Shown here: positions 43,171 through 55,148 of the stretch, piece after piece | Position numbering within the stretch: position 1 is the stretch's first letter | How the letters are laid out: the number at the start of each line of letters is the position of its first letter | Source of the DNA: Otatea glauca | Taxonomy: Eukaryota > Streptophyta > Magnoliopsida > Poales > Poaceae | Assembly: GCA_036346275.1 (NCBI GenBank) | Contig: CM070711.1 | Coordinates: 51,461,435-51,525,434, forward strand | Length of the DNA stretch: 64,000 nucleotides | Reading direction: 5' to 3' | The notes under the pieces: generated by a model | What the model saw: the letters and a program-made list of their open reading frames with translations, nothing else | What the model was told of the DNA's origin: nothing | Databases searched by the model: none | Program-made: the position numbers and the translations under genes

Positions 43171-44810
43171 TGAAGGACCATGTGGAGGTCCATCCATATT
43201 TGTGATGAGTATTTGACTTTATTTGAGCAAGGTGTGCTCAAGTTTGAGTTTGATTTGGATTGATTTTCAAAATGAAGCAATTTGAGTTGTCTCTGCCAGG
43301 AGTGGCAGTACCGGTCGTATGGACGCGGTAGTGATGAGTTGGATAGTTTATTGCACATCTTTGTGGGCATTTCTATGTGAGGAGTTTCCTTGTCTTTGAT
43401 GGTTGCAGGGCGACGATGCTAGGTCATGGTGAGGTGAAGGATGATCGGGACTAGGCGAGGAGCGTCGGAGGTCCAGACGGTTGGGAGATCGCCGGAAGAT
43501 GATCGGAGACGGAGTCCGGGCAAGTCAAGAAGACAAGGAAAGGAGTTGATGCTAGCTAGATGCCGCGTGGATCAATGAGGGTCGTCGGATTGAGGTCTAG
43601 TTGATAGGTTAGCGGGTCTAGGTAGTATGATTTGAAAACCGTGCAAGAAAACCCGGTATGTGTGTGGGTTTTGGGTTAGCCCTTGCATGGCTGTGTGTGT
43701 GGGTTAATTCTAGCCCTTAGATGAGTGCTCTAGGGTTGAGGGACTCATCCAAGGGTGGTAGGTGGCCCAAGAGTAGTATAAATAGGGGTGTAGGGGTAGC
43801 CTCCTTCCCTTGAAGGTGTTGAGGTTTTTGATGCTCATTTGAGCTTTGCCCACAAGAATGTGAGGCTTTGTAACCTCCCCTTCCAGAAATGAAAGTTTTA
43901 TCCATCCACCTCCGAATTTATTTTGCGCATTTACATTATGTCTTTACTTTACGCAATTTAAATTCAGCATTTATTTTCCCGCAATTACATTCCCGCAATT
44001 TACTTTCAAGTAATTTGGATTTGCCTCCCCTCCTTCTAAATGCTGCTGATCTTGGATGTTTTGAGTGTGTTCATATGGTTTTACATCTCTTTTGCACTCT
44101 TGGATTGAGTAGAGAACATCTTTTCTTTCAAGTTCCAACTTTGTTCAGAACTTGTTCTTCGCGCAGCAGTCAGTGTTTGATTTTTTTAAAAATATAGAAA
44201 ATCCTTTTTGAGTGATTATTCTTGGAGGAGGTGCGGGACTCTGATATACACCTGCATAAAAATTTTGGAGTTCACTTGTTGCACCGTTTGGGCGCCATGA
44301 GGTGAAAACCGAGCCCCAAACTTTCTGCTCGAAGTTCTTGAGCATACTGTGTTCTTAGATTTTTCCTGTTTTTTCTGTAATGATTTTTGTGGACAAATTT
44401 GGTGGAGTTCTTCATGACTCTGATGATCATAGGGAGAAAAAGTCTCAGAATTTTGTGAGCTGCAGAAACCCACCAACCTCCTGTGCAAATTGAGTACAAG
44501 TTCTGGAAATTCTGCTTTTGCTTTTTTGAAAGTGACTTTTGTGATTTGAATTGATGTCCTTTCTAAAAGCAAGAGTTTGAATTGATTCCTCTTTATCTTG
44601 GACACTAGACAACCAGGATTGTGACTCAAAAATCCCCACATATTTTATGGTACTTATCCATGCAAGCTTGGGGTACACATAGTTGTCTAGTTTTTCGGGT
44701 TTTTCACAATTTCCTTTGAGCGATGTTGTCGGGGTTTTTGTTAGAGTATTTTGGGGGAATTTTTATTTGCGACCATTCACCCCCCCTCTGTTCGCTATCT
44801 CGGTCCTTCA
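43171..44810 (+). repeat. 5' LTR of the inner element (1,640 bp)
   Basis: Starts TGAAGGACCATGTGG and ends CTCGGTCCTTCA. Nearly identical to 53089-54726 except for scattered substitutions and a cluster of small indels near 43305-43520. The LTR fragment at 875-1630 is a diverged relative. Confidence 0.9.
43777..43784 (+). promoter_or_regulatory. TATA box of the 5' LTR
   Basis: TATAAATA in AGTAGTATAAATAGGGG; the same sequence is at 53688-53695 in the 3' LTR. This is the likely start-site region for the genomic RNA. Confidence 0.65.
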
Positions 44811-44812
44811 AT

Positions 44813-44824
44813 TGGTATCAGAGC
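44813..44824 (+). other. Primer-binding site
   Basis: TGGTATCAGAGC two bases after the 5' LTR, complementary to the 3' end of initiator methionine tRNA, the usual Sirevirus and Copia primer. Confidence 0.85.
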
Positions 44825-44864
44825 CGGTTCTGCTCTTTCTAGATCTTGACCGGTCTCAAGAGCC

Positions 44865-46960
44865 ATGGCGACGGACAAATATTCCACCAAGCCTCCCATA
44901 TTTAATGGAGTTGATTTTCCTTTTTGGAAGTCCCGGATGGAGTCATACATCACGCCTGGGGCTACGATATGGCGAAGGTGAAACTCACGTATGAGGTTCT
45001 GGCGATGAAAATGTCACGGCCATCAATATGGTTGGCGTTGAGGCGAATGCTAAGGCAAGGAACATTCTCATACAGGGTCTTAGCCGCGGTGAGTATGATA
45101 GGATTTCTCACCTTCGCTCCGCTCACGAGATTTGGGTAACCCTCGATGCTTACCATGAGGGCTCTACTCAAATCAAGGCGTGAGCGAGACAGTTCAAGCG
45201 CGAGTACAACAAGTTTGATCAACGCTGGTGAGAGTCTCGGCGAGTGTTTTGGTCGATTTACAAAGATTTTGGCGACCTCCGAGCGCTTGGTTGCATATAC
45301 CGACTCGGACAATGCTCGGCATTTCTTGACCGCACTCGACCTTGGGTTTGGGAGATGAAGGTGACCACCATCAAGGACACCACCGACTTATCGACTCTGA
45401 CTCTTGACGGGCTTTATTCCCGCCTCAAGACTCATGAGATCGATGTCGTCTCTCGGAAGACGAAATCTTAGTCAATGGCTTTGGTCACCGATCCCATTGG
45501 ATCTTCTTCTTCTGATCCTTCTATTGGTTTCTCTCTTTCCGCCCTTTGCGAGCTAAGCGATGACCAACTGGAAAAATTCCCAGAAAATGAGCTTGCTCTT
45601 CTCGCTCGCAAGTTTTCTCATGCATACAAGAGGGTGAGAGAGAGGAAGAGAGGTGGCATGATCACCTGCTTCGAGTGTGGTGGCCCCAACCACATTCAGG
45701 CGAACTGTCCCAAGCTGGAGAAGGGCAAGAACGACGTTGGCGGTTCGGGAAAGAATGACTACACCGACAAGAACCGCAACAAGAAGCCTCCAGTTCGTGA
45801 ACCAGCGCACGAGAAGAAGTACCGCAACTTCTCCAAGAACAAGAAGCTCTTCCACCGCGTCCTCGACGACATCAACCTCTCCGACACGGAGACATGGAGC
45901 GACGAGGGCGAGGATGATCCACAAGAGAAGAAGGGCGGCGATGACTTCTCCGGCATGTGCTTCATGGCCGACACCAACGACATCAGCGACTCGAGCTCTC
46001 AAATGACTCGGATGAGGTACCCTCCTATGACCGACTCAGCGAAGCTTTACGCAAATTAGGAAAATTTCATGCTAGAGCTAGAGCTAGGTGTACGGAGCTT
46101 GAGAAGGAAGTAGGTACCTTGACTCGGGAGTTAGCTTCACTTAGATCTTCTCCTCCCGAGTCACCGATGATTGCTCTTTGTGTGATGCTATTCTTGTGGA
46201 GTTGGAGAACCTAAGGACCATACATGATAGTGTGCTTCTTGAACTTGATGGTCTTAGGTTGAAGAATGCTAGCACTAGTTCTATTGATGTTATTCTGTTG
46301 AGGCTAGTTTTCTTCATGCTCACTCCACTCCATCATGTGCTAATTGCCCTAAATTGCTTGCGAAATTGATGCCATGGCGAATACCTTAGAAAGCTTTTCG
46401 CTAGAAATGATGAACTTGAATTGCATGCTTCTAAGGACCCGGTCGGCTCATGTGAGGGTCAGTAAGCAACTAAAACTTGACAATGATGCTTTGAATGTCA
46501 AGTGTGATCAACTTGCTAAGGATTTACTAGTTAAGTCACAAAGCTGGTTGCTTCTTTGTGTGTTGGGGTTAAGGATGATGTGGATCAAATCCATGTCGAG
46601 CTTAAGAAGAAGTTAAAAGACCAAACCCTTAGGATTAGAGATATTCCTTGCGTTTCTTGTGAGGCCCTCAAGATTGAGGCAGCCGTGCTAAGGGAACAAA
46701 AAGCACGTGCTGAGAGATCTTCTCTTTCTGGTTCTTCTTCCTCCTCTCCTTCCCCCTGTTCTTCTTGTGCTTCTTTCTTCCGAGATTGCCAGTATCTTAT
46801 GAGCACTCTCGAGAAGTTTGTTAGAGGCAAGAAGAAGCTCAATCTTATTCTAGACCAATCCAAGATTAGTAGATTCAATCAAGGTCTAGGATTTGATCCT
46901 TGGAGCACGCTCGGCGCATCCTCCCACCATTGTGCGGCTCCAAGAGTGGTGAGATTGTGG
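44865..46960 (+). pseudogene. Gag of the inner Sirevirus-like element
   Basis: Begins MATDKYSTKPPIFNGVDFPF followed by WKSRMESYI, the usual gag start (44865). Frameshifts break the 44865-45470 part. At 45475-46059 the frame is long and holds the CCHC knuckle CFECGGPNHIQANC (about 45670), a Lys-rich stretch and an Asp/Ser-rich part. A coiled-coil tail (ALRKLGKFHARARARCTELE, about 46040-46110) runs in pieces to about 46960. A long coiled-coil gag C-terminus is a Sirevirus trait. A TAG stands just before MALVTDP (45472-45474). Gag would form the particle and bind RNA. Confidence 0.75.
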
Positions 46961-47619
46961 TAGCTCCGAGTGAGCACCACCAAGTTTAGGTCTCTTGGGG
47001 TTGTCCATAGGACTTGACCGGAAGGGTGTTACTCCTATTGCGCCTCTAGCAAGGCGAAGCACACATGCACCTTACGTAAGAAGGATGGTTACCTAGTAGA
47101 TTTACGCTTGGCGCGCCAAGATCACTCGGCGTGGCGTGTTGTTGCTCTTAGGGGTATTCGTGGTCATCCCGGACTTTGAGTGCTCCTAAGACACACCCGC
47201 TTCTAGACAGTTAGAGAGTCGCTTTGTGTTTGGGCAGCGTCGGGACTCGGTTTTCATGCTAGTTCTTTGAGTTTTAGCCACGGAGCTGTTCGTAGTCGAT
47301 CTTCCGTCGTCTTCTTGATATTCCTCGTTTTCCCATCGAGGTAGATATCGGTGTGAGGTGTTTTCGATGAGGAGATCGAGCGACCTTCTTGGGATGGTCC
47401 GCTTTTGCACCACGGCGTGCCAACCCAGCTTTGACTCCTAGATAATCTACGAGTTGCTCGATCGTGTGAGAGTTGAGCGTCAGAGAGACACTCGAGTCGA
47501 TCTTCTTCGTGGTGGTACTACGAGGTGTCGTATGGTTGATATTGGGTTCCTAAGTCTTCACTCTATCCCGATCTTGAGTCATCTTTCTCTCTTGTGTCTT
47601 GATCGGGTTAAATCCGGAT

Positions 47620-50600
47620 GGGAAGGGCGATGTTTGGATTGTTGACTCGGATGTTCTCGTCATATGACCGGAGATTCTCGTTGGTTCTCTTCCCTAGTCC
47701 GAGCCCCGGTGATGAGTTAATCACTTTTGGGGATGCATCTTGAGTAGAGTCATTGCTAAAGGTACCATCTGCATTAACAAAATTTCATTCTTAAAGATGT
47801 TGCCTTAGTAAGTAGTCGCAATACAATCGCTCTCTATTTCTCGACTTATCGATGACTCTTTCGAGGTAAGTTTCAAGAGTAATGCTGTAGAATCCTTGAT
47901 TCATCGGGAGGGTTAGTTCTTGGGATTTCTAGATTTGGGAGAGTCTTTCGTGCTGATTTTTCTGCTTCTTCTGGAGACTCTCTTCGATGTTTGATTGCTT
48001 CTAAGTCCCGTGATCTCTCCTTCTGGCATAGGAGACTTGGTCGCATTGGTTTTAATCATTTGACCCGAGTTAGCAGCCACGATCTCATTCGGGGTTTGCC
48101 CAAACTCAAGATGGTCAAAGACTTAGTTTGCTCTCCATACCGACATGGCAAGATGGTTATTGCTTCTCATCCTCCGATCCGTAGTGATGGTGATGCACCG
48201 GACAGCTTTTACATATGGACTTTGTTGGTCGGCAAGTCTGATCGGCGGGAGGGAAGTGGTATGTTCTTGTCATCGTTGATGATTTTTCTAGATATTCTTG
48301 GGTATTCTTCATGGCCTCGAAGGATGAGACCTTTTCTCACTTCAGGGTTTGATCAAGAGGTTGTCTATTGAGCTCCCTGGTGCATTATGAGCTATCTGCA
48401 GTGATAATGGCACGGAGTTCAAGAATTCCTACTTTGAGAGTTTTTGTGTGGAGTCGATTTAGAGCATCGTTCTCTTCTCCCTACGCCTCGCAGAATGGCG
48501 TAGTGGAAAGGAAGAACAGGACCTGGTTGAGATGGCGAGACGATGCTAGGCAGTCTGATACTCTAGGAAGTTTTGGGTGAGGCTATAGCTCTTGCTTGCC
48601 ATGTTTCTAATCGCGTGTTTTTGAGAGCACATTTGCATCGCACTTCTTATGAGTTGAGGTATGGGCGAAAGCCCGGTGTGTCTCATTTTAGCGTTTTGGT
48701 TGCAAGTGTTTTATCTTGAAGTCCGTAACCTAGATAAGTTTGAGTCTCGCTCTTACGATGGTATCTTTCTAGGTTACTCGACATCTTCTCGTAGCTATAG
48801 GGTGCGGAGCGTTGATGCGCATAGGATCATAGAGACCGTGATGTGACCTTTGATGAGGCTAGTCCAGAGCTAGACCGATGTTTGAGCTCTTCTTATCCCT
48901 CGAGACCATCTTTGTAGAAGATGAGGATGATGGAGATGATGGTGTTCCACGGATCCAGTCCCTCTACACCGAGGTGCCTCTGTTTCCATTTTCGCACCTC
49001 GGGAGACCGGCCCTTGTCTTCCGACTCTCCTTCAAATGAGTGGCTCTGCTCCTACCTCTTACGTGCATGAGGTAGAGGCCACTCGCTTCTCGGTCCTCCC
49101 GTCATATCCGTAAAGCTCATCCACCTAATCGGATCATTGGTGATCTGTTTGAGCGAGTCACTCGCTTAAAATCAGTTTGTCCGTTTTCGCCTCCACTCTG
49201 CCTTTGTTGCCTCCTTTGAGCCGAAGGATGTTTCTCATGCATTATCCAGATGAATCGTGGATTAATGCTATGCATGAGAACTTGAGAACTTTGAGAGGAA
49301 CAAGGTATGGCGACTTATCGAGCCCCCATCCGGTCATAATGTCATTGGGACCAAGTGGGTGTTCAAAACAAGCAGAGTGAGGATGGGGTTGTCATTCGCA
49401 ACAAGGCTAGGCTAGTTGTGCAGGGCTTTTCTCGGGTTGAGGTCTTGACTTTGAGGAGACCTTTGCCCTGTAGCTAGACTAGAGGCTATTAGGATCCCGC
49501 TTGCATTCTCTCGCATCCCGGGGCTTCAAGCTCTATCAAATGGATGTCAAGAGTGCATTCCTCAATGGCTATATTGAGGAAGAGGTTTATGTCAAACAAC
49601 CTCCGAGTTCGAGAACCCCAAGTTTCGAGTCATGTATACAAGCTCTCCAAAGCTTTGTATGGACTCAAGCAGCCCCCGAGCATGGTATGAGAGGCTCAAG
49701 TCTTATCTTCTCACCATGACTTCAAAATGGGCATAGTAGACAAAACTCGTTCATCGGACACCATGAGTCTAATTTTCTTCTTGTAAAGGTTTATGTGGGC
49801 GATATCATTTTTGGTGGCTCGTCTCATCCACTTGTGTCTCAGTTTTACGAGGTGATGAGCCTGAGTTTGAGATGAGTATGATGGGCGAGTTGAGCTACTT
49901 TCTTGGCTTCCAAATCAAGCGGACTCGGAGGTACTTTCTTGCATCAAGGCAAATATACCCGTGACCTCCGAGGCGCTCGACATGTCGATGGGAAGCCGGT
50001 GATGACTCCTATGGCCACCACTTACGTCCTCGAGCCCGATGAGGATGGTGAGCCTCTTGATCAAAAGGAGTTTGAGCATGATCGGCTCCCTCTTGTACCT
50101 CAACGCTTCGAGGCCGGACATACATTTTCTTTGTGTGTCGTGTGCTCGATTTCAAGCTTCTCCTCGTGCCTCTCACCGCCCGGTGATCAAGCGCATCTTC
50201 GGTACCTTCGTGCTACCACCGATTATGGTATTTGGTACTCTTCGTCTTCTTGTCTATCTCTTAGAGCCTTTTCCGATGCCGACTTTGTTGGTCAGAGGAT
50301 AGATAGGAAGAACACCGGCACTTGTCAATTCATTGGCACTTCTCTTGTTTCTTGGTCATCTAGGAAGCGATGCAGGGTTGCCTGATCCACCGCTAAGGCC
50401 GAGTATGTTGTCTGACCGATTCTTTGTAGCAGTGCTCTGGATGAGATCGACCTTACGGGACTATGGGTTAGAGATAGAGAGTGTGCCACTTTTTCGTGAC
50501 AACACTTCAGCTATCTGCATTGCTAAAAACCGGTGCAACATTCCGGACCAAGCACATTGATATTAGATATCACTTCCTTAGAGACCATGTGGAGAAGGGA

Positions 50601-50702
50601 GATATCGCGCTTCGATTCGTGAGAGTGACCTTGATTAGCGATATCTTCACCAAGCCTTTGGATAGCTCATTTGTTGCCTTGAGGAGTGAGCTTGAGTCGT
50701 AA
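47620..50702 (+). pseudogene. Pol of the inner Sirevirus-like element
   Basis: In order and in changing frames: protease near 47635-47690 (GCSRHMTGD-like residues next to a broken DSG), gag-pre-integrase and integrase zinc region (47991, FWHRRLGRIGFNHLTRVSSHDL), integrase core to about 48850 (QNGVVERKNRT at about 48490), RT (49501-49640, LYQMDVKSAFLNGYIEEEVY), the linker (about 49995, GKPVMTPMATTY) and RNase H (SDADFVG about 50268; KHIDIRYHFLRDHVEKGDI about 50550; DIFTKPLD about 50640), ending with TAA at 50702. Dozens of frameshifts, many of one base, make it inactive. Confidence 0.75.
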
Positions 50703-50719
50703 GCCCTTACGGCCTTTCG

Positions 50720-51610
50720 TGAGGGGAGTGGTTTGTATATTATGTATTATATGTTTTCTTCCAGCTTAGCTTTTCTTTTCTTTGTGTTTCTTTTGGGTGA
50801 CTTTGGGCTTATTTTCTTGAGTTGAGTTCACTCACTTATACTTCTGGCATGCCTTCCATGGACCTCTTATCTTGTGCTTTAGGTTGCTATCATGCGTGAT
50901 TAGCTGTTCTCTCTTCTCTCTAGGTTGAGTTCCCTCACAGTCTTATAAGTCTAGCAGGTATTGGGCCTCCTAGGTAGACAGGGTCTGTGTGCACTCCTTA
51001 GTTGGGATCTAGAGTCAGCTTCCCTATGTCAGTCACTGGGGAAGATAAGAGCGAGTCTAAGCCGTAGTGAGTCTCTTCTATCTTGAGCCATCTTGCTCCT
51101 TAGAGACCATGTGGTTTTAGATCTTATCTCTTCTCCTCTAGCTTTCTACCTATCTCTTGTGAGGTGAGAGTTTTAGAGTGTGCCTCAAGGGGAGTAGAGT
51201 GTGTTCAGGGGGATTTGAGCTTGGGTTTATGAGCTCATATGGCATTTCTTGAGGGGGAGCTGATCTGTATTTTATGTACTATATATTTTCTTCCAGCATT
51301 TCCTTTCTTCTTCTGGGTGACTTTGGGCTTGTTTTCTTGAGTTGAGTTCACTCACTTAGAATTCTGGCATGCCTTGCATGGTCCTCTTATCTTGTGCTTT
51401 AGGTTGCTATCATGCATGATTAGCTGTTCTCTCTTCTCTCTAGGTTGAGTTCCCTCACGATCTTATAAGTCTAGCAGTTTTGGGGCCTCCAGGTAGACAG
51501 TGTCATATGCACTCCTTAGTTGGGATCTAGAGTCGCCTTCCCTATGTCGATCTCTGGGAAGATAAGAACGAGTCCGAGCCGTAGTGAGTCTCTTCTATCT
51601 TATCTATGCT
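50720..51610 (+). repeat. Tandem duplication with purine tracts, about 530-bp period
   Basis: Two copies of about 360 bp (50720-51085 and 51250-51604), each beginning with a GAGGGG(G)AG tract and continuing GTATTTTATGTACTATAT-like, CTTGAGTTGAGTTCACTCAC, TTTAGGTTGCTATCATGC, TCTAGGTTGAGTTCCCTCAC and GATCTAGAGTC. A third purine tract (51757) lies one further period on and a fourth at about 52739. Confidence 0.85.
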
Positions 51611-53077
51611 CAATTGCCATCCAGCTTTTGCGGTTTCTCGACTTCTTCTCCTCATTCATTTTTGGTTATTATTGAGTTCATTCGGGTTTTCTTTATGCCT
51701 AATCTTGATAATAACTCAACTTTAACCAGATTTGAGCTTAAAATTGATTCATTTGTTGAGGGGGAGTTTGGGAATCTGTTCGTGCATTGCATATAGACTG
51801 CATTTCCTTGTTTAATGAGCTTTGTCTATTATGCAATTGATTTCTTCTTCATGCTATACACCATGCTGCATCATATGGAGGAAATCACTAGCTCAGATAT
51901 GTCCAAGTTCATTTAACTTGCTAAGCTTTAAAATGAAAAAAGTCTTAAATGAAAAACTTGATGAAACTTGTTGCTTTTACTTGCTAGGTTTCTTCTCTAG
52001 AGGTTTGTGCCATAATTTGAGAAATTTTGGAGTTCTCTAGAGTCCCTATAGCAACTTGGGTGAAACTAGTTTGATCCATGCTAGAGTCCTTCAATTGCTC
52101 ATGAATCATTGTGCAAAAAAATGAAAATTAAACAAAATTGACTCTTCTTGTGCACATATGACTCAACACGTTGCATTCACAAGACCGCTTCCCATTGCAC
52201 TTGGGATGAACTTGGAATACATCGTGTTTGACCTAGACCATCCTCTTAAGAGTTCATCTTGAGATGGTTGCATACGGCTTGAGTCAATTGGTTGTCAAAA
52301 GAAAATGCAAATAAATTAAAAACAAAGACATATGTGGGTAAAGAATGCAAATAATGTCAAACATTTGCACCCCGCTATGTCTTGTATGATGATAAATCAA
52401 AATTTGCATTAAGTGATAAATGAGCCCGAAGGACCTTGTATGCTCTTCTAGATTCCCCAAAGAGTTGAGTAGGTTGAACTCTAGGTTTTCCTTTTGATCC
52501 TTAGAGTGACTATTCTTCTATTTTTGAAACTAAAGCTAAGTGTTGCACTTGTCTAATCTTGCTAAAAATGAAATATTCAAAACTAAGCTCGTATTTGCAC
52601 TTGGACATGTCTTAGTTTAGTCATCTTCTGAAATTGACAAGTTTGGTGTAATATCCTTCCATTTTGATCAATTGGATAATCTTCAAAGCTCTTTCGATTG
52701 CATTTCATGCATACATAAAAAAATTGATGCCTATATTGCCAAAAGGGGGAGAAAACGTAGAAAAGGCATCACTAAAATGATAAAAATGTGAATGCTTATT
52801 TGGTTATTATGATCTTTGTAAAACTACGCTACTACTTCTGTTGGATCATAATCTCATAATCACATTTGACATGTTTAGTTGGATTTTAGAGTTTTTGTTG
52901 AAAACTTGCTCTTTCTTAAATTTAACTCTAAAATCTGAATTCCTCTTCGTCAACTTGGTCATGGTTCTAATTTCTATCTTTGGACCAAGTTTGACTTTGC
53001 AACTAAAAATTGCTTTCTTCTTCATTTTCTTCAAACTCAAATTTATGCCTTTTCTGTGGTTTGTCAATATACTCATC
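51611..53077. other. 3' non-coding region of the inner element
   Basis: AT-rich with purine tracts TTGAGGGGGAG (51756) and GCCAAAAGGGGGAGAAA (52738), the latter the typical Sirevirus PPT form. Open frames here (for example 52841-53134) have no known domain. Confidence 0.5.
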
Positions 53078-53088
53078 AAGGTGGAGAT
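53078..53088 (+). other. Polypurine tract at the 3' LTR
   Basis: AAGGTGGAGAT immediately before the TG of the 3' LTR, the expected primer for plus-strand DNA synthesis. It is less pure than the upstream tracts at 51756 and 52738. Confidence 0.5.
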
Positions 53089-54726
53089 TGAAGGATCATG
53101 TGGAGGTCCATCCATGTTTGTGATGAGTATTTGACTTTATTTGAGCAAGGTGTGCTCAAGTTTGAGTTTGATTTGGATTGATTTTCAAAATGAAGCAATT
53201 TGAGTTGTCTCTGCCAGAGTGGCGACACGGTCATATGGACGCGGTAGTGATGAGTTGGATGGTTTATTGCACATCTTTGTGGGCATTGCTATGTGAGGAG
53301 TTTCCTTGTCTTTGATGGTTGCAGGGCGACGGTGCTAGGTCATGGTGAGGCGAAGGATGACCGGGACTAGGCGAGGCGTCGGAGGTCCGACGGTTGGGAG
53401 ATCGCGGAAGATGATCGGAGACGGAGTCCGGCAAGTCAAGAAGACAAGGAAAGGAGTTGATGCTAGCTAGATGCCGCGTGGATCAATGAGGGCCGTCGGA
53501 TTGAGGTCTAGTTGATAGGTTAGCGGGTCTAGGTAGTATGCTTTGAAAACAGTGCAAGAAAATCCGGTATGTGTGTGGGTTTTGGGTTAGCCCTTGCATG
53601 GCTGTGTGTGTGGGTTAATCCTAACCCTTAGATGAGTGCTCTAGGGTTGAGGGACTCATCCAAGGGTGGTAGGTGGCCCAAGAGTAGTATAAATAGGGGT
53701 GGAGGGGTAGCCTCCTTCCCTTGAAGGTGTTGAGGTTTTTGATGCTCATTTGAGCTTTGCCCATATGAATGTGAGGCTTTGTAACCTCCCCTTCCAGAAA
53801 TGAAAGTTTTATCCATCCACCTCTGAATTTATTTTGCGTATTTACATTATGTCTTTACTTTACGCAATTTAAATTCAGCATTTACTTTCCCGCAATTACA
53901 TTCCCGCAATTTACTTTCAAGTAATTTGGATTTGACTCCCCTCCTTCTAAATGCTGCTGATCTTGTATGTTTTGTGTGTGTTCATATGGTTTTACATCTC
54001 TTTTGCACTCTTGGATTGAGTAGAGAACATCTTTTCTTTCAAGTTCCAACTTTGTTCAGAACTTGTTCTTCGCGCAGCAGTCAGTGTTTGATTTTTGTAA
54101 AAATCTAGAAAACTCCTTTTTGAGTGATTATTCTTAGAGGAGGTGTGGAACTCTTATATAAACCTGCAAAAAAAATTTGGAGTTCATTTGTTGCACCGTT
54201 TGGGCGCCATGAGGTGAAAACCGAGCCCCAAACTTTCTGCTCGAAGTTCTTGAGCATACTGTGTTCTTAGATTTTTCCTGTTTTTTCTGTAAGGATTTTT
54301 GAGGAGAAATTTGGTGGAGTTCTTCACGACTCTGATGCTCATAGGGAGAAAAATTATCAAAATTTTGTGAGCTGTAGAAACCCACCAACCTCCTGTGCAA
54401 ATTGAGGACAAGTTCTGGAAATTCTGCTTTTGCTTTTCTGAAAGTGACTTTTGTGATTTGAATTGATGTCCTTTCTAAAAGCAAGAGTTTGAATTGATTC
54501 CTCTTTATCTTGGACACTAGACAACCAGGATTGTGACTCAAAAATCCCCACATATTTTATGGTACTTATCTATGCAAGCTTGGGGTACACATAGTTGTCT
54601 AGTTTTTCGGGTTTTTCACAATTTCCTTTGAGCGATCTTGTCGAGGTTTTTGTTGGAGTATTTTGGGGGAATTTTTATTTGCGACCATTCACCCCCCTCC
54701 CCTCTGTTCGCCATCTCGGTCCTTCA
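53089..54726 (+). repeat. 3' LTR of the inner element (1,638 bp)
   Basis: Starts TGAAGGATCATGTGG and ends CTCGGTCCTTCA; TATA box at 53688-53695. Relative to the 5' LTR it lacks several single C/G or AG units in the 53215-53420 patch. Confidence 0.9.
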
Positions 54727-54986
54727 AGGTCACACTGTTTAACTTCCTCCAAGCTGTCTAGGATCACCAAGATCCAAGAGTAATAAACTTTGCACAAGTT
54801 CTGTCTCTTGATTCCCTTTGGAAATCACACAACTAGACACTGACTTGAAGCTTACACACTTAGGGATGTATGAAGATTTTTGTGTAAAAATGAAGCACAG
54901 ACTCCTCTTTGAGAATGAGGGCTATATGCCAATGTCAAAGTGTAAGGAGTTCATCTATATCTTTGGTAGATGGCTTAGGAAATGCT

Positions 54987-54993
54987 TATATAG
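54987..54993 (-). promoter_or_regulatory. TATA box of the outer element's LTR
   Basis: On the minus strand TGGCTATATAAGCATT. It lies downstream, in that orientation, of the palindrome array at 55149-55776. Confidence 0.6.
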
Positions 54994-55148
54994 CCATTTT
55001 GGGTGAAAATAGTCGTTACACCTGCTACAGTAGCCGTTGGACGTGTCAGATGTCAGAAACAACAAAAATACACACGTACAACGGACTATGTATCAGTGCT
55101 TAGCGATACTGGATATGTGTATGTCGGACCAAATTTCAGAGTTCACGA

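Larger units (their letters stand above)
43171..54726 (+). mobile_element. Inner Sirevirus-like Copia element, complete but degenerate
   Basis: LTRs 43171-44810 and 53089-54726. The flanks AGGTT (43166-43170) and AGGTC (54727-54731) are a 5-bp TSD with one mismatch. The primer site TGGTATCAGAGC is at 44813. Coding remnants of gag, protease, integrase, RT and RNase H run in order to 50702, followed by a long 3' region with repeated purine tracts. It is inserted in the LTR of the outer element in the opposite orientation. Confidence 0.85.

Noticed and set aside
44216..44641. 141-codon minus-strand ORF in the inner element's 5' LTR, also present (139 codons) at 54134-54553
   Set aside because: Present in both LTRs only because the LTRs are copies; no recognisable domain and antisense to the element's transcription.
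45553..46002. 149-codon minus-strand ORF opposite gag
   Set aside because: Shadow of the gag frame that carries the CCHC knuckle.
43171..54726. Two independent solo LTRs instead of one element
   Set aside because: Primer site, ordered gag-pol remains and a near-exact TSD across the outer ends show a single complete element.
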